Assembly: GCA_947488155.1 (NCBI GenBank)
Contig: CANKYK010000001.1
Span: forward strand, 868,001-932,000
Direction of reading: 5' to 3'
Length of the DNA: 64,000 nucleotides
From: an uncultured Erythrobacter sp.
Lineage (GTDB): Bacteria; Pseudomonadota; Alphaproteobacteria; Sphingomonadales; Sphingomonadaceae
Below the pieces are notes generated by a model that had not been told where the DNA came from, searched no databases, and saw only the letters and a program-made list of their open reading frames with translations. Below are positions 63,681 to 64,000 of the stretch, in pieces. Positions within the stretch are counted from its first letter, which is position 1. Each line of letters begins with the position of its first letter. Both the position numbers and the translations under genes were made by a program.

Positions 63681-64000
63681 TCAATCTTCAAAAGCCGGGA
63701 CGATCCGTTCCGCTGCTATCTGCAGAGCCTTAGGGTCTCGCATCCCCGCTGTTGTCACAATGACCAGGTCCAGTTCCTCAATCAGGATTATGAACTGTCC
63801 ACCGCCACCTTGCGCTGAAGTTGCGAAATACGTCTTATCGCCGACTTTTAAGTCGGCACTCCACCAGAAATAGCCATATCCCTGACCAGAAACATCTTTG
63901 CCGCCGCCATATATGCGATCATCTCCATTGTAGAAAATTCTGCTGGTCGCTTTGGAGATGTAGGCTTCTGGTATCAGCTGCTCGCCGTTCCACTGGCCTT
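63681..64000 (-). CDS. Serine hydrolase (class C beta-lactamase-like), C-terminal fragment running off the right edge
   Basis: Not in ORF track (no start inside window). My translation: ...GQWNGEQLIPEAYISKATSRIFYNGDDRIYGGGKDVSGQGYGYFWWSADLKVGDKTYFATSAQGGGGQFIILIEELDLVIVTTAGMRDPKALQIAAERIVPAFED*. Confidence 0.75.
   Translation of the reverse strand, partial: GQWNGEQLIPEAYISKATSRIFYNGDDRIYGGGKDVSGQGYGYFWWSADLKVGDKTYFATSAQGGGGQFIILIEELDLVIVTTAGMRDPKALQIAAERIVPAFED

Overview
This 64 kb window is a gene-dense, mostly housekeeping chromosomal segment. Protein content and gene order (mltA-smr/Tim44-like/secB, mutM-rpsT-dnaA, rpmH-rnpA-yidD-yidC-yihA) look like an alphaproteobacterium of the Sphingomonadales/Erythrobacteraceae type; this is inferred from family recognition, not a search. 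About 65 CDS are supported. No rRNA, confident tRNA, CRISPR array, integrase or IS transposase was seen. Non-routine signals are: (1) a GIY-YIG nuclease gene bracketed by inverted REP-like hairpins that show a compensatory base-pair change, inserted antisense between ruvA and ruvB; (2) a three-copy dispersed long palindrome, one copy with a perfect 36-bp stem, located next to aroC, mutM and dnaA; (3) a possible structured leader, small RNA or attenuator upstream of dnaA; (4) a hairpin cluster in the divergent Tim44-like/secB intergenic region; (5) a Ser-rich low-complexity secreted protein with a PEP-CTERM-like tail; (6) a TetR-controlled DevBCA/TolC-like exporter with a visible operator; (7) an HxlR divergent operator; (8) CoaBC with an acidic linker of about 170 aa; (9) a cytosolic-carboxypeptidase-like M14 enzyme; (10) a possible secreted ClpP-like protein; (11) a DUF4240 protein in the less conserved right end. 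I did not find a clear multi-gene defence or other wholly new system. The GIY-YIG/REP cassette is the best candidate for something under-described.
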